64,000 nt of DNA from an uncultured Bacteroidales bacterium (GTDB lineage Bacteria > Bacteroidota > Bacteroidia > Bacteroidales > WCHB1-69). The notes under the pieces were generated by a model that was not told the DNA's origin, did no database searches, and saw nothing but the letters and a program-made list of their open reading frames with translations. Both the position numbers and the translations under genes were made by a program. How positions within the stretch are numbered: the stretch's first letter is position 1; every line of letters starts with the position of its first letter. Below are positions 24,906 to 33,880 of this stretch, piece by piece. The stretch covers positions 1 through 64,000 of the forward strand of contig ONCM01000003.1 of the NCBI GenBank assembly GCA_900316305.1, written 5' to 3'.

Positions 24906-25130
24906 CGCCGGTTTGGTCGCCCTGACGAAGGGCGCCAAGAGGGAAGCCGGTGCGAGTCCGGCGCAGTCCCGCTGCTGTAAGCTCCAACGAACTGAAAGCC
25001 CAATTTTAACGTCACTGTGTGCTGCCATAAGTACATGGGAAGACAGGGCCGACGGGGAGCAAGCCAGAATACCTGCCAAACCCTGAGAAATCGGTAACGC
25101 TTTCGAGGAAAAGCACCCCGAACAAGGACC
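24906..25130 (+). ncRNA. Cobalamin riboswitch 3
   Basis: GAGGGAAGCCGGTGCGAGTCCGG, then GCGCAGTCCCGCTGCTGTAAG, and the B12 box AGCCAGAATACCTGCC at 25062-25077. The peripheral arms and the region after the B12 box differ from riboswitches 1 and 2, so this copy has its own history; a GGTATTCATTACC hairpin lies near 25135-25150. It controls the 1752-residue protein. Confidence 0.93.
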
Positions 25131-25247
25131 CGTCAGGTATTCATTACCTCCCCTTTTGTGTGGTTCGAAGGTTCGCACGCGCCTGTTTCCCAAAAGTTTT
25201 TGCCGATATTGGACAGAAATGGTCAAACATTTTTAAACAATATCATT

Positions 25248-28200
25248 ATGGTAAAAAAACTACTTGTATTCATCATGGCTCTGGGGCTTGCATTAAACGC
25301 CTCAGCCCAATTGACAACCATCGACCCGAATGATGTCCAATTCTGGACCGGCACCGGCAGCAACAGCACGGTCGTCGCCATCGGTTGGGACGATGATTCA
25401 GCTCCTTACACGCCCACCGTGGTGATCTGGGGCGTGCGCTGGGAAGGCAGTATCTACCTTGTCAACGCATTGGACACCATCGCCGCCTACGACAGTCGCT
25501 TTTCCTACGTGATGGGCGGCAGTGGATTCCTGACATCGCTCTATTACAACGACCCGGACGAAGGCCTTGTGCTGACCCCTTCGGGAGGATTTAACTGCAA
25601 CAATTACGGCGGAGCTTATGGCTCAACTACACTCAATAGCACGCACTTGCGGATTACCGAATCCACATGCAGCAACTACAACTTTGCCGGTGTGACCAAC
25701 ATTGTCTATGCTGTCGACCCCAACGCCGTAACCTCCTGTCCCAAGGCGCAAAGCGTTAGCATTTCAGATCTTACCGCCTATAGCGCCACGGTAAACATCA
25801 CCGACACCACCAATTTGAATAACTATACAGTAATGCTTTTTGAAGGCGACTCGCTGATTGACAGCGTCGTCATCTACACCCAGACCATCTCCTACTCTAC
25901 CCTTACCGCCAACACCGGCTACACGGTGAAGGTCTTCTCCAACTGCTCCGACGGCACGCAGACCACAGCCCGCAGCGCCAGCTTCCGCACTCCGTGCGTA
26001 GAAGTGGCTCACACCGAACTTCCGTGGACGGAAGATTTTCAGTCTTACAATGGCCTGTCTTATGCGTCCGCGTCGGTCTCCTTCGCCAGCCAAGTATTCT
26101 GCTGGGATCTGATTAACCCCTACAGCACCTCCGATCCCTATATCAACAACTCTTCCTCGGTCAATGTGAGCGGCGGCAAATGCCTCTACGTGAGCAGCCG
26201 TCCCACAAGTCCGACCATTCTGGTGCTGCCGCCGTTTGAGGACACCCCCAACCAGTTGCGCCTCCAATTCGACGTGCTCTCCACCTACGGACACGGCTTC
26301 GAAGCGGGTGTCATCACCGATGTGACGGATGAAACCTCCTTCACCCCCATCGCTACCTGTCTGCCAACCAACAGCGGTTGGAACCACTTTGAGGTTTCCT
26401 TCGCTGGCTTCACCTCCGGCAGAATCGCCCTCCGTTCCAACGACAACGGTCCCGCCTATCTCGACAATATGATGGTGGATGAAGTACCTTCCTGCGTGAA
26501 ACCTTCTCAGGTGATTGTCTCTAACATTGATGTCTATTCAGCTGACATCACGATCACCGATCCCAATAATACTAATCATTATATGGTATATGCCGCCGAA
26601 GATAGCGTAGAAATCTATAGTGACAGCTACACTCTCACCAACCTGCAGCCCAACACGCTCTATGTGGTGGGTGTGCGCACCATCTGCAGCGACAACACCA
26701 TTACAAACGCTACCGAAACCTCCTTCCGCACCGGCTGTGGCCCGATTGCCATCCCCTATCATGAGGATTTCAGCCAGTTTGCGGATTTGTCCAACGGCTA
26801 CGGCTACGCAGTGACCGACAGCACCCTACCCTGCTGGGGCTTCTTCAAATCACGTGCGCTCGACCGTCTGGAGCTCTTCCCCTACACGTCCACTTACGGC
26901 TATGGCGAGGATGGCTACACCTTGCGCATCTATTCCAACAATTCCAACTCTATTGATATTCTGATGCTTCCCGAACTTGCTCAAGCAACCAATACGTTGG
27001 AAATCAGCTTTATGACCCGTCCTTCCGAAACCGGCTCTTTTGGCGGTATTTTGGAAGTGGGCTATATGACCGATCCCACCGACACAGCCAGTTTTGTCGC
27101 GGTGACCAGCTATAGCTGTGGCCAGTTCACCAACGGCTACGACCTGCGTGCCGTCACCTTGAGCAATGCACCCGCCAATGCCCGCATCGCGATACGCACA
27201 ATCCCCACTGGCGGTTCCGCCAAATCTTGGTACATCGATGACCTCGACGTTCACGACATGCCCGCCTGCGCCCGCGCCAACGGCATCAGCGTGGATAATA
27301 TCACCACCGACGGCTTCACTCTTCACGTGGACGACCCCACCTTGGTGAACAACTATCGTTACTATATCAGCTCAGAAAATAGCGTTGATAGCGCCGACTT
27401 CTACGACACAGTGGTTATCGTCAACGGTTTGGCCGCTTCTACGGACTTCGAACTCACTGTAGTCTCTATCTGTCCCGATGGTACTTTCACTTTGCCTCAC
27501 ACCATTTCGGTCAGCACCCTCTGTGCGCCCGTGCCCGATGTTCCCTTCGTGGAAAACTTCGAAAGCTGGACGGCCACTCAGTCGGAGGGCATGAACCGTT
27601 GCTGGAACCGTCTGTACTGTAACTCATCCAGCAGCTTGGTTACCAACAACTATCCTTATTGTGCCAGTGGTAGTGGCAATGCCTACAACGGCTTCAAGTC
27701 ACTCAAGATGTACTCCAAAGGAACTACCAGTGCCATCAAAGAATACTCCGTGGCTTATCTGCCTGAGTTTACGGCTAATATGAACACCCTGAAAGTAAGT
27801 TTCTTCTACAAATATGGTGGCAGCACCACCAATATGAACAAGGTGCGTATCGCTGTTGGTATCAGCGAAGACGTGACCGACACCACCACTTTCACCCGTT
27901 TGGCCACCCTCACCCCGACCGTCATCGGTTGGAACGAGTTTGAGGTGGAATTCAGCGGCTACACCGGCAACGGCAACCGCATCACCATCATGCAGACCAG
28001 CACCGGCACCACCGCCATCACCAGCTACATCGACAGCGTGGTGGTGGACACCGTCAGCAGCTGCAACCGTCCTACCACTTTTGAAGTGTCCAACATCTCC
28101 GCTTACGGCGCTACCCTTACCTGGACCGATCCCGGCACGGCAGACTCCTACATCGTGCGCTGGACCGACGGCACTACGACCGACAGCGTCATCGTCACCA

Positions 28201-30506
28201 ACGACACCCTCTACGAACTCAGTAGTCTGTTGCCCAGCACCACCTATTCTGTGGATATCCGCAGTATCTGTTGGGGCGAACCCACCAATGCCCGCACGCT
28301 GACCTTCGCCACTTCCTGTGCTCCCATGCCGCTGCCGTGGAGCATGGACTTCGAAAACATCACGAATATTAACCAACTCTCTTCCTGCTGGAACAGATAT
28401 AGCGGTATTTATGTTGACTCTACCAACAGTGCTACGCTGACCTCCACTTCCAGCGGTTGGGCACGTTCCAACACTGCTTTTGACGGATCGTCACATGTGA
28501 AAGTCAACATCTATGGAACTTCATGCAAGTATTGGTTAGTGACTCCTGAAATTGATCTCACTGCGAATGCCGAGCTGACCTTCGACTATATGTTCACCGC
28601 TTACAACAATGCCAACGCTCCTCAAACAGGATCCGGCCTTGATGATGACCGTTTCATCGTGCTCGCCACCACCGACAACGGCACCAGCTGGACTCCTATT
28701 GCCAAGTGGGGTAACGACACCGTCAACCGCGATGATTACTACCTTGCCGATGTTACCAACACCGTATCCAATATCACCCTCTCTTTGGCTGATTTCACCG
28801 GACAAGTTGTTCGACTGGCCTTCTACGGCGAAAGTACTGTCGGCGGCACCGACAACGATTTCCGCATCGACAATATCGTAGTGGCATTGGCAGCCGACAC
28901 TACCTCCACTCCCGACACTATCCCCACGCCTCCTCCTACCCCTGAAGATGCCACCATCTCCGCTAATGACATTATCTACTGGATTGGCAGTGGTGACGAA
29001 AGCGCCATCTTCGTACTCAACATTGACACTACTTCAGTGGCTTGGGGTTATCACTTTGATGCGGATGATGAACCCACGATTGACGATATGATCGCCGACA
29101 TTGATGCCGCTGACCCGCGTTTGGCCTACACTGTCAGCTATGAAACATACGAATACACTTTCTATTATGTCAATCACCCGCTCAAACTCATCGGCGACAA
29201 CTTCCGTTTCAAAGTGAATGGCTCGTTGGCTTCCGCCCTTGAAGAGTTTGAAGACTATGACCTTGCCGACAGCATGATCGTTGTGGTCAGCACGTTGGCA
29301 GGTGATGTCTGGAACACGCCTATTGTTCCTGCAACCGTGGCTACCATGCCGGTAGATGCTACCATCTCCGCTGAGGAAATCCTCTATTGGGTCGGTGAAG
29401 GCAGCAACGAGGCCGTCATCGCTATCAACTGGGGCGTTCCCGACACTGCACTGGCTTGGGGTTTGCGTTTCAACGGCAATCTGACCGTGACCACCGCTTT
29501 GCAGGCGCTCGTTGCCGGTGAAAGCCGTCTCACGACCAACACCGCCATGTCCACCTTCGACTACAATGATGGGACGGTCAACCTCAGCTTCCAGAATAAT
29601 CCTAACAACTTCATGCAGTTCATCCTCAACGGCAACTCACAGGCTGGTCTGTCCAGTCCGGTGACCGACGGTGCTTTCCTCAAGGTAGGTGAATCCGCTT
29701 ACGGTATCGGTTACGACTCCACCGCATACGCCGGTATGTGGTATCCGTCGGGCGTGGCATGGCCGACCACCATTCATCCTGTTACAGCTCCCGACACCAC
29801 ACCTATAATCCCCGTCCCCGAAGAGGCCACTATCGCTTTCAGCGAAATCCTCTACTGGGTGGGTGAAGGTTCCAACGAGGCCGTCATGGCTGTCAACTGG
29901 GCCGACACTGCTTTGGCTTGGGGTTACCGCTGGAACGGCACTGCCACTGTCGCCGACATGATGGCCGATATCGCCGCCGCCGACCCGCGCTTCAGCTACG
30001 AACTGGGCAGCTGGGGTCTCGACGACATCCTCTTCATTGTTGCCGAAGGCGACACCCTCCGCAAGGTTCCCTACAGCTATTGGGAAAGCAAGAACAATGG
30101 CTATATGGATATGGGTATGGATCAGACCCTCGCTAACGGTGACTTCGAGAAATGGGCCGAACCCGCTGCCGGCGTTATTGTCGATAGCATGGAATACGAG
30201 GGTTACTGGTACTACACCTACGTCTATCCGATGACCATCAATCCTGTTTCTGTGCCCGACACCATCCACGACGGCATCGATGACCACGAGATGTCCCGCG
30301 TGTACGCCTACCCGAACCCGTGCACGAACACGCTTTACATCACCAACGAGAACGCCGAGCGCATCGAACTGTACAATGCTAACGGCAAACTGCTGGAGGC
30401 CATCGAAAACCGCGACACGCAAGTGACTCTGAATATGCAACAGTATCCTGCTGGCCTCTATCTGCTGAAAGTCGGCAACGGCGTGCAGAAGATTCTGAAG
30501 AAATAA
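25248..30506 (+). CDS. Giant T9SS surface protein with four repeat domains and Fn3/jelly-roll modules
   Basis: 1752 residues from MVKKLLVFIMALGLALNASA (the frame opens at 25158, inside the leader). Order: signal; repeat domain A (about 22-164, DVQFWTGTGSNSTVVAIGW); four modules, each an Fn3-like domain ending FRTPC/FRTGC/STLC/ATSC followed or preceded by a jelly-roll unit with LPWTEDFQ..., ENFESW..., MDFENI... and a closing YIDS/LDNM strand (about 164-1215); a Pro/Thr linker; repeat domains B, C and D (about 1235-1365, 1367-1520, 1525-1668); T9SS sorting domain ending VQKILKK. It should extend far from the cell surface. The riboswitch upstream implies induction when B12 is scarce. Domain D and the tail nearly match the 425-residue neighbour. 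Confidence 0.85.
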   Translation: MVKKLLVFIMALGLALNASAQLTTIDPNDVQFWTGTGSNSTVVAIGWDDDSAPYTPTVVIWGVRWEGSIYLVNALDTIAAYDSRFSYVMGGSGFLTSLYYNDPDEGLVLTPSGGFNCNNYGGAYGSTTLNSTHLRITESTCSNYNFAGVTNIVYAVDPNAVTSCPKAQSVSISDLTAYSATVNITDTTNLNNYTVMLFEGDSLIDSVVIYTQTISYSTLTANTGYTVKVFSNCSDGTQTTARSASFRTPCVEVAHTELPWTEDFQSYNGLSYASASVSFASQVFCWDLINPYSTSDPYINNSSSVNVSGGKCLYVSSRPTSPTILVLPPFEDTPNQLRLQFDVLSTYGHGFEAGVITDVTDETSFTPIATCLPTNSGWNHFEVSFAGFTSGRIALRSNDNGPAYLDNMMVDEVPSCVKPSQVIVSNIDVYSADITITDPNNTNHYMVYAAEDSVEIYSDSYTLTNLQPNTLYVVGVRTICSDNTITNATETSFRTGCGPIAIPYHEDFSQFADLSNGYGYAVTDSTLPCWGFFKSRALDRLELFPYTSTYGYGEDGYTLRIYSNNSNSIDILMLPELAQATNTLEISFMTRPSETGSFGGILEVGYMTDPTDTASFVAVTSYSCGQFTNGYDLRAVTLSNAPANARIAIRTIPTGGSAKSWYIDDLDVHDMPACARANGISVDNITTDGFTLHVDDPTLVNNYRYYISSENSVDSADFYDTVVIVNGLAASTDFELTVVSICPDGTFTLPHTISVSTLCAPVPDVPFVENFESWTATQSEGMNRCWNRLYCNSSSSLVTNNYPYCASGSGNAYNGFKSLKMYSKGTTSAIKEYSVAYLPEFTANMNTLKVSFFYKYGGSTTNMNKVRIAVGISEDVTDTTTFTRLATLTPTVIGWNEFEVEFSGYTGNGNRITIMQTSTGTTAITSYIDSVVVDTVSSCNRPTTFEVSNISAYGATLTWTDPGTADSYIVRWTDGTTTDSVIVTNDTLYELSSLLPSTTYSVDIRSICWGEPTNARTLTFATSCAPMPLPWSMDFENITNINQLSSCWNRYSGIYVDSTNSATLTSTSSGWARSNTAFDGSSHVKVNIYGTSCKYWLVTPEIDLTANAELTFDYMFTAYNNANAPQTGSGLDDDRFIVLATTDNGTSWTPIAKWGNDTVNRDDYYLADVTNTVSNITLSLADFTGQVVRLAFYGESTVGGTDNDFRIDNIVVALAADTTSTPDTIPTPPPTPEDATISANDIIYWIGSGDESAIFVLNIDTTSVAWGYHFDADDEPTIDDMIADIDAADPRLAYTVSYETYEYTFYYVNHPLKLIGDNFRFKVNGSLASALEEFEDYDLADSMIVVVSTLAGDVWNTPIVPATVATMPVDATISAEEILYWVGEGSNEAVIAINWGVPDTALAWGLRFNGNLTVTTALQALVAGESRLTTNTAMSTFDYNDGTVNLSFQNNPNNFMQFILNGNSQAGLSSPVTDGAFLKVGESAYGIGYDSTAYAGMWYPSGVAWPTTIHPVTAPDTTPIIPVPEEATIAFSEILYWVGEGSNEAVMAVNWADTALAWGYRWNGTATVADMMADIAAADPRFSYELGSWGLDDILFIVAEGDTLRKVPYSYWESKNNGYMDMGMDQTLANGDFEKWAEPAAGVIVDSMEYEGYWYYTYVYPMTINPVSVPDTIHDGIDDHEMSRVYAYPNPCTNTLYITNENAERIELYNANGKLLEAIENRDTQVTLNMQQYPAGLYLLKVGNGVQKILKK

Positions 30507-30560
30507 CCCCTTTTATATTAATGAGTTGCCGGTCTTTGGGATGATGTAACCGGTTAAAGA

Positions 30561-30594
30561 AGGAAACGGCTCCGCAATGTCGGGGCTGTTTCCT
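30561..30594 (+). terminator. Hairpin after the giant T9SS gene
   Basis: AGGAAACGGCTCC / GGGGCTGTTTCCT stem with one G-T pair, followed by a short T-rich run; weaker than its two sister terminators. Confidence 0.65.
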
Positions 30595-30657
30595 GTTTGA
30601 AAACTATCAAATACAAAATTACGCGTCACTATAATCCTAATATAACCGAAAAAATCC

Positions 30658-30723
30658 TATTTTTGCCACTACAAAGTGGTGTGGATATGCATTTATGATA
30701 TTTTTTAACAAACAAAATAAATT
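30658..30723 (+). promoter_or_regulatory. Promoter and short leader lacking a riboswitch aptamer
   Basis: TATTTTTGC at 30658-30666, then CAAAGTGGTG as at the start of riboswitch 1, joined directly to GGATATGCATTTATG, which matches the sequence just after riboswitch 1 (GGATTATGCATTTATG). Between those two marks about 230 bp of aptamer and platform are absent. The leader is only about 50 nt. Confidence 0.65.
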
Positions 30724-31782
30724 ATGAAGAAATTATTACTCTTTTTCGGTTTATTCTGCATGATAAACCTGATTTTTGCCCAAGAGATGGATCATCTAAT
30801 TGGCCATGATTCCGTTGTCACTACTTATCCTGATTCCATCTTGAATACGATTTTGGATTCCGAACCTGGTCCTTTCTGCGGCCCTGTCGGCTCTGAAGGC
30901 TGCAACGCCATCGCCGCCAATGACAACCAAATTGTGGCTTGGGCTACTGGAGTGGAACTTACCCGTGGACCGTATATGATCACCAACCCGGAAGGTCCGT
31001 ATGCCTACTTCGGCGGTGACACCAACGCCATCGGACCGGCTACCATGGACAACACCATGGATGCCGTCAGTCTCGGCGACGGCGGTTCCGCGCTGGTCAC
31101 CTTCGACCGTCCCATCAGTAACGGCGAAGGTCCTGACTTTGCCGTATTCGAGAACTCCTTCAACGACACCTTCCTCGAACTGGCCTTTGTGGAGGTAAGC
31201 TCCGACGGCGTGCATTTCGTGCGCTTCCCAGCCACCTCACTCACCCCGACCGACGAGCAGGTGAGCGGTGCTGTAGGCGGCGTGGATGCCACCAACCTCA
31301 ACAACCTGGCCGGCAAGTTCCGCATCGGCTACGGCACCCCGTTTGATCTCGAAGAGCTGCGCGACAGTGCCAACCTCAACATTGACAGCATCGTCTATGT
31401 GCGTATCATCGATGTGGTGGGCACCATCGACCCGCAGTACGCCACCTACGACGCTTTCGGACACATCGTCAACGACCCTTGGCCGACCAACTTCTGGAGC
31501 TGCGGCTACGACCTCACTGGCGTGGGCGTCATTCACCAAAAGACCGTCGGCATTGGCAACCACGAAATGGCTCGCGTGTATGCCTATCCGAACCCCTGCA
31601 ATAGCACGCTCTACATCATCAACGAGAACGCCGAACGCATCGAACTCTACAACACCAATGGCCAACTACTTGAAACAATAAATAACGGCGACACACAAGT
31701 GACTCTCAACATGCAACAATATCCCTCTGGTCTTTATCTGCTGAAAGTCGGCAACGGCGTACAGAAGATTCTGAAGAAATAA
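30724..31782 (+). CDS. T9SS-exported cell-surface protein of the cobalamin-associated type
   Basis: 352 residues. Signal MKKLLLFFGLFCMINLIFAQ is the same as in the 425-residue protein but for one residue. The middle (about 40-270) has GDGGSALVTFDRPISNGEGP, DFAVFENSFNDTFLELAFVE, VSSDGVHFVRFPATSLTPT, NNLAGKFRIGYGTPFDLEEL and IVYVRIIDVVGTIDPQYATY, a secreted family that I recall seeing in cobalamin uptake loci of Bacteroidetes and other phyla. A T9SS sorting domain closes it (YAYPNPCNSTLYI...VQKILKK). Likely a surface protein working with the two upstream proteins; no enzyme motif seen. Confidence 0.8.
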   Translation: MKKLLLFFGLFCMINLIFAQEMDHLIGHDSVVTTYPDSILNTILDSEPGPFCGPVGSEGCNAIAANDNQIVAWATGVELTRGPYMITNPEGPYAYFGGDTNAIGPATMDNTMDAVSLGDGGSALVTFDRPISNGEGPDFAVFENSFNDTFLELAFVEVSSDGVHFVRFPATSLTPTDEQVSGAVGGVDATNLNNLAGKFRIGYGTPFDLEELRDSANLNIDSIVYVRIIDVVGTIDPQYATYDAFGHIVNDPWPTNFWSCGYDLTGVGVIHQKTVGIGNHEMARVYAYPNPCNSTLYIINENAERIELYNTNGQLLETINNGDTQVTLNMQQYPSGLYLLKVGNGVQKILKK

Positions 31783-31787
31783 ATAGG

Positions 31788-31820
31788 AAACGGCCCCGCA
31801 ATCGCGAGGCCGTTTTTTTT
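31788..31820 (+). terminator. Hairpin terminator after the cell-surface protein gene
   Basis: AAACGGCC-CCGC / GCGA-GGCCGTTT stem followed by eight Ts. Confidence 0.88.
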
Positions 31821-31850
31821 ATCAATGTGTCGGTTCCTATTCCCACCCCC

Positions 31851-31942
31851 GCGTGCGGAACGCACGCCATCTTAGTAACCCCACATCAGGCGCCAGCCGC
31901 AGTGTGGGGTAGGCGTATGCAGCGCAACAAAAAATTTTGCGC
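31851..31942. repeat. Small inverted repeats before the ncRNA promoter
   Basis: GCGTGCG/CGCACGC (about 31851-31867), CCCCACA/TGTGGGG (about 31881-31906) and GCGCAA/TTGCGC (31922-31942); the last overlaps the likely -33 TTTG and could be an operator. No coding frame. Confidence 0.45.
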
Positions 31943-31958
31943 ACCGTATTATTTTTTG

Positions 31959-31967
31959 TATCTTTGC
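31959..31967 (+). promoter_or_regulatory. Promoter -7 box for candidate ncRNA and protease unit
   Basis: TATCTTTGC with a TTTG at 31936-31939, spacer 19 bp: a full Bacteroidetes -33/-7 pair. Confidence 0.7.
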
Positions 31968-31973
31968 ACCGTC

Positions 31974-32194
31974 AACTCGAGGACATGTTTTGTCGCAAGA
32001 TTGGCGGATTTTTATTGAATAAAACGAAGCGTTATGCTCGTCTTGCTAATGGAAACGTGAGAAATTTCCCGAATAATGATGCAAGAGAGTGTGATGGCTT
32101 ACGCGAATAGCGTGGGCTGAATCCACATCTGCATCATTAGGTTTTCTCACGACCTCCATTAGAAGAAGTGGTATACAGTGCCACGCTTCTTTTG
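31974..32194 (+). ncRNA. Candidate structured RNA with nested helices
   Basis: About 220 nt between a promoter and a terminator, with no open frame. Three perfect, correctly nested helices: CTAATGGA (32046-32053) with TCCATTAG (32155-32162), CGTGAGAAA (32056-32064) with TTTCTCACG (32143-32151), TAATGATGCA (32074-32083) with TGCATCATTA (32130-32139). Inside is a small TACGC/GCGTG hairpin (32100-32114). A terminator stem AAGAA-GTGG/CCAC-GC-TTCTT with TTTTGTG ends it (32163-32194). It may be a free RNA or a regulated leader of the genes that follow. No known RNA family is recognised. Confidence 0.55.
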
Positions 32195-32268
32195 TGTGAT
32201 ATGCTCTTAGGGTACTGGGGAGCGCGGAAACCTGATGAGCCGACAGGGATACAACACGGCTGGATACA

Positions 32269-32682
32269 ATGAAAAGAATCTCATTGGTGTTAATTGCATT
32301 GTTTTGGACAGCAACAAGTCTCGCCCAGTCCACAAATGAAGAACCTTACAATCCAAATGCACCTGAAAACACCATTAAAATTCCAGGCAGAGAAATTTAT
32401 GTAAATGGCATGGATGAGCCATCTCGAATGTCTTGGGATGTGGCAAAAAGTGTATGCGCCTGCAAAGGAGATGGCTGGCGGCTTCCAACTATTGGTGAAT
32501 TGCAAACTATCTATCAATACCGGGATATGTTTGGTAATTTCAGCCGTGAGTACTACTGGGCACTGGAACTGAACAAAAAATCAGGCAGATATTACAATCT
32601 GAAATTCACGAATGGGAAGATCGCGGACGAAGAGTCAGATGAAAGAAACAAAGTCCGTTGTGTTTGGATTCCCACGAAGTAG
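32269..32682 (+). CDS. Secreted DUF1566-like protein
   Basis: 137 residues. Signal peptide to about residue 20 (ATSLAQ). The mature part SWDVAKSVCACKGDGWRLPT, IGELQTIYQYRDMF, EYYWALELN and VRCVWIP is the DUF1566/C-type-lectin-like pattern (A-x-x-x-C, W-R-L-P-t-x-x-E-L). Short for the family. First coding gene after the candidate ncRNA; 30 bp before the next gene. Lower G+C than the genes to the left. Confidence 0.65.
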   Translation: MKRISLVLIALFWTATSLAQSTNEEPYNPNAPENTIKIPGREIYVNGMDEPSRMSWDVAKSVCACKGDGWRLPTIGELQTIYQYRDMFGNFSREYYWALELNKKSGRYYNLKFTNGKIADEESDERNKVRCVWIPTK

Positions 32683-32712
32683 ATTGACAATTCACCATTA
32701 TTCCCAAAAACA

Positions 32713-33867
32713 ATGACGCACAAACGATATTTTCTCTGCATTTTCTTGATGTTGAATGCGGCTGCCATCTTTGCGCAAACGCCCATTCAAGTTGCTGATT
32801 TGTCTTTTAAGTTGAATGGCAACACAGCAGAAGAGTTCTATTACAGTTTCGCTGAAGGGGACATAATGGTTGTGGATTTTGAACTCGCCAAGGGGAAGGG
32901 AGTGCAATTTGAAATTGTGGAACTACCTAACCAGATTAAAACAAGCCAGTTCACAGCGAAAATGACCGATTATCGACTAAATGTTTTCTCTACAAAGGTC
33001 TATTTGTTCAGGATAACCAACGGATTGGGCAACAAAATGTGTTCTCTTCACATTAAACGTATTCCCAAATCGCAAGAAACACTGAAATTCAATACGGGAT
33101 GGGAATGGAAAACACTTTATGACACTACATATAATCACTATTCGGAAGATTCTCTTGTCGGACATGATACGGTACATTACATGGAGACAATAAAAGAAGT
33201 GGACTCAAGAGAGGTGTCAGAAGAAATGTTGTTCGATCGTAAAGAGGAAATACCTTCTATTGCCAAAATGTTTTTGGACGAAAATCCTCGTAAATGCATT
33301 ACATTCCATTTACCTCAAAACATAGAAAATACCTATTTGAGGAAGACTGTGATTGGTTGGGGCTTTTGGATATGTGTGGGAGATCATTCAAGCAGTTGGT
33401 GGAGCAAAAATAAAAATTTAATGATTAAAGGGGCTTCTACTATTGCGGGAACAACAATGAGCCCTTTGGGTGCTTTCGTCGCAGGAGAAATTACAAATTT
33501 ACTAATTCCAGACAAAGGCGCAGTGGATAATGTTATATGGGCTGTTATTTCTAATTGGAACGACAGAAATGCATTTGTAAATGGAGAACGTGCATATTGT
33601 ATGCAAACTGGAAATGGTCCAGGTGCATGGGGAAAATTTTTAGATGCAAAGGATACCCAAGGTACATATCACATCTGTTTACGAAATGACAATACTATAG
33701 GAAAAATAAGGGTGAACGTGAAAGTATCTGTTCTTGTGGAAACCATTACCTATAAAGATGTAGATTATCCTCGGACACGGATAGTTCCTCAATATGTAAA
33801 AGTACCAAAAGTCCGCAGGAATATTACCTCCCGTCAGATCAGAGTTCCAGTGAATGAAGGTAGATAA
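32713..33867 (+). CDS. Secreted protein of unknown function
   Basis: 384 residues. Signal peptide (CIFLMLNAAAIFAQ). About 25-110 strand-rich, resembling a pre-peptidase C-terminal-like beta domain (YYSFAEGDIMVVDFELAKG). Residues about 190-300 include FHLPQNIENTYLRKTVIGWG, a Gly/Ala-rich segment AGTTMSPLGAFVAGEITNLL that could insert in membranes, and IWAVISNWNDRNAFV. The C-terminus is basic with no T9SS tail. Stops 13 bp before the protease start, so part of its operon. I do not recognise the family. Confidence 0.6.
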   Translation: MTHKRYFLCIFLMLNAAAIFAQTPIQVADLSFKLNGNTAEEFYYSFAEGDIMVVDFELAKGKGVQFEIVELPNQIKTSQFTAKMTDYRLNVFSTKVYLFRITNGLGNKMCSLHIKRIPKSQETLKFNTGWEWKTLYDTTYNHYSEDSLVGHDTVHYMETIKEVDSREVSEEMLFDRKEEIPSIAKMFLDENPRKCITFHLPQNIENTYLRKTVIGWGFWICVGDHSSSWWSKNKNLMIKGASTIAGTTMSPLGAFVAGEITNLLIPDKGAVDNVIWAVISNWNDRNAFVNGERAYCMQTGNGPGAWGKFLDAKDTQGTYHICLRNDNTIGKIRVNVKVSVLVETITYKDVDYPRTRIVPQYVKVPKVRRNITSRQIRVPVNEGR

Positions 33868-33880
33868 TAATACAATCATC

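Noticed and set aside
31974-32194. Retron msr-msd or diversity-generating retroelement template
   Set aside because: No reverse transcriptase gene is in the window, and no adenine-mutagenised variable repeat pair is seen.
32225-32268. Hammerhead-like CTGATGAG motif with a nearby GGAAAC
   Set aside because: The GAAA box is on the wrong side and no helix II-GAAA-helix III order can be drawn.
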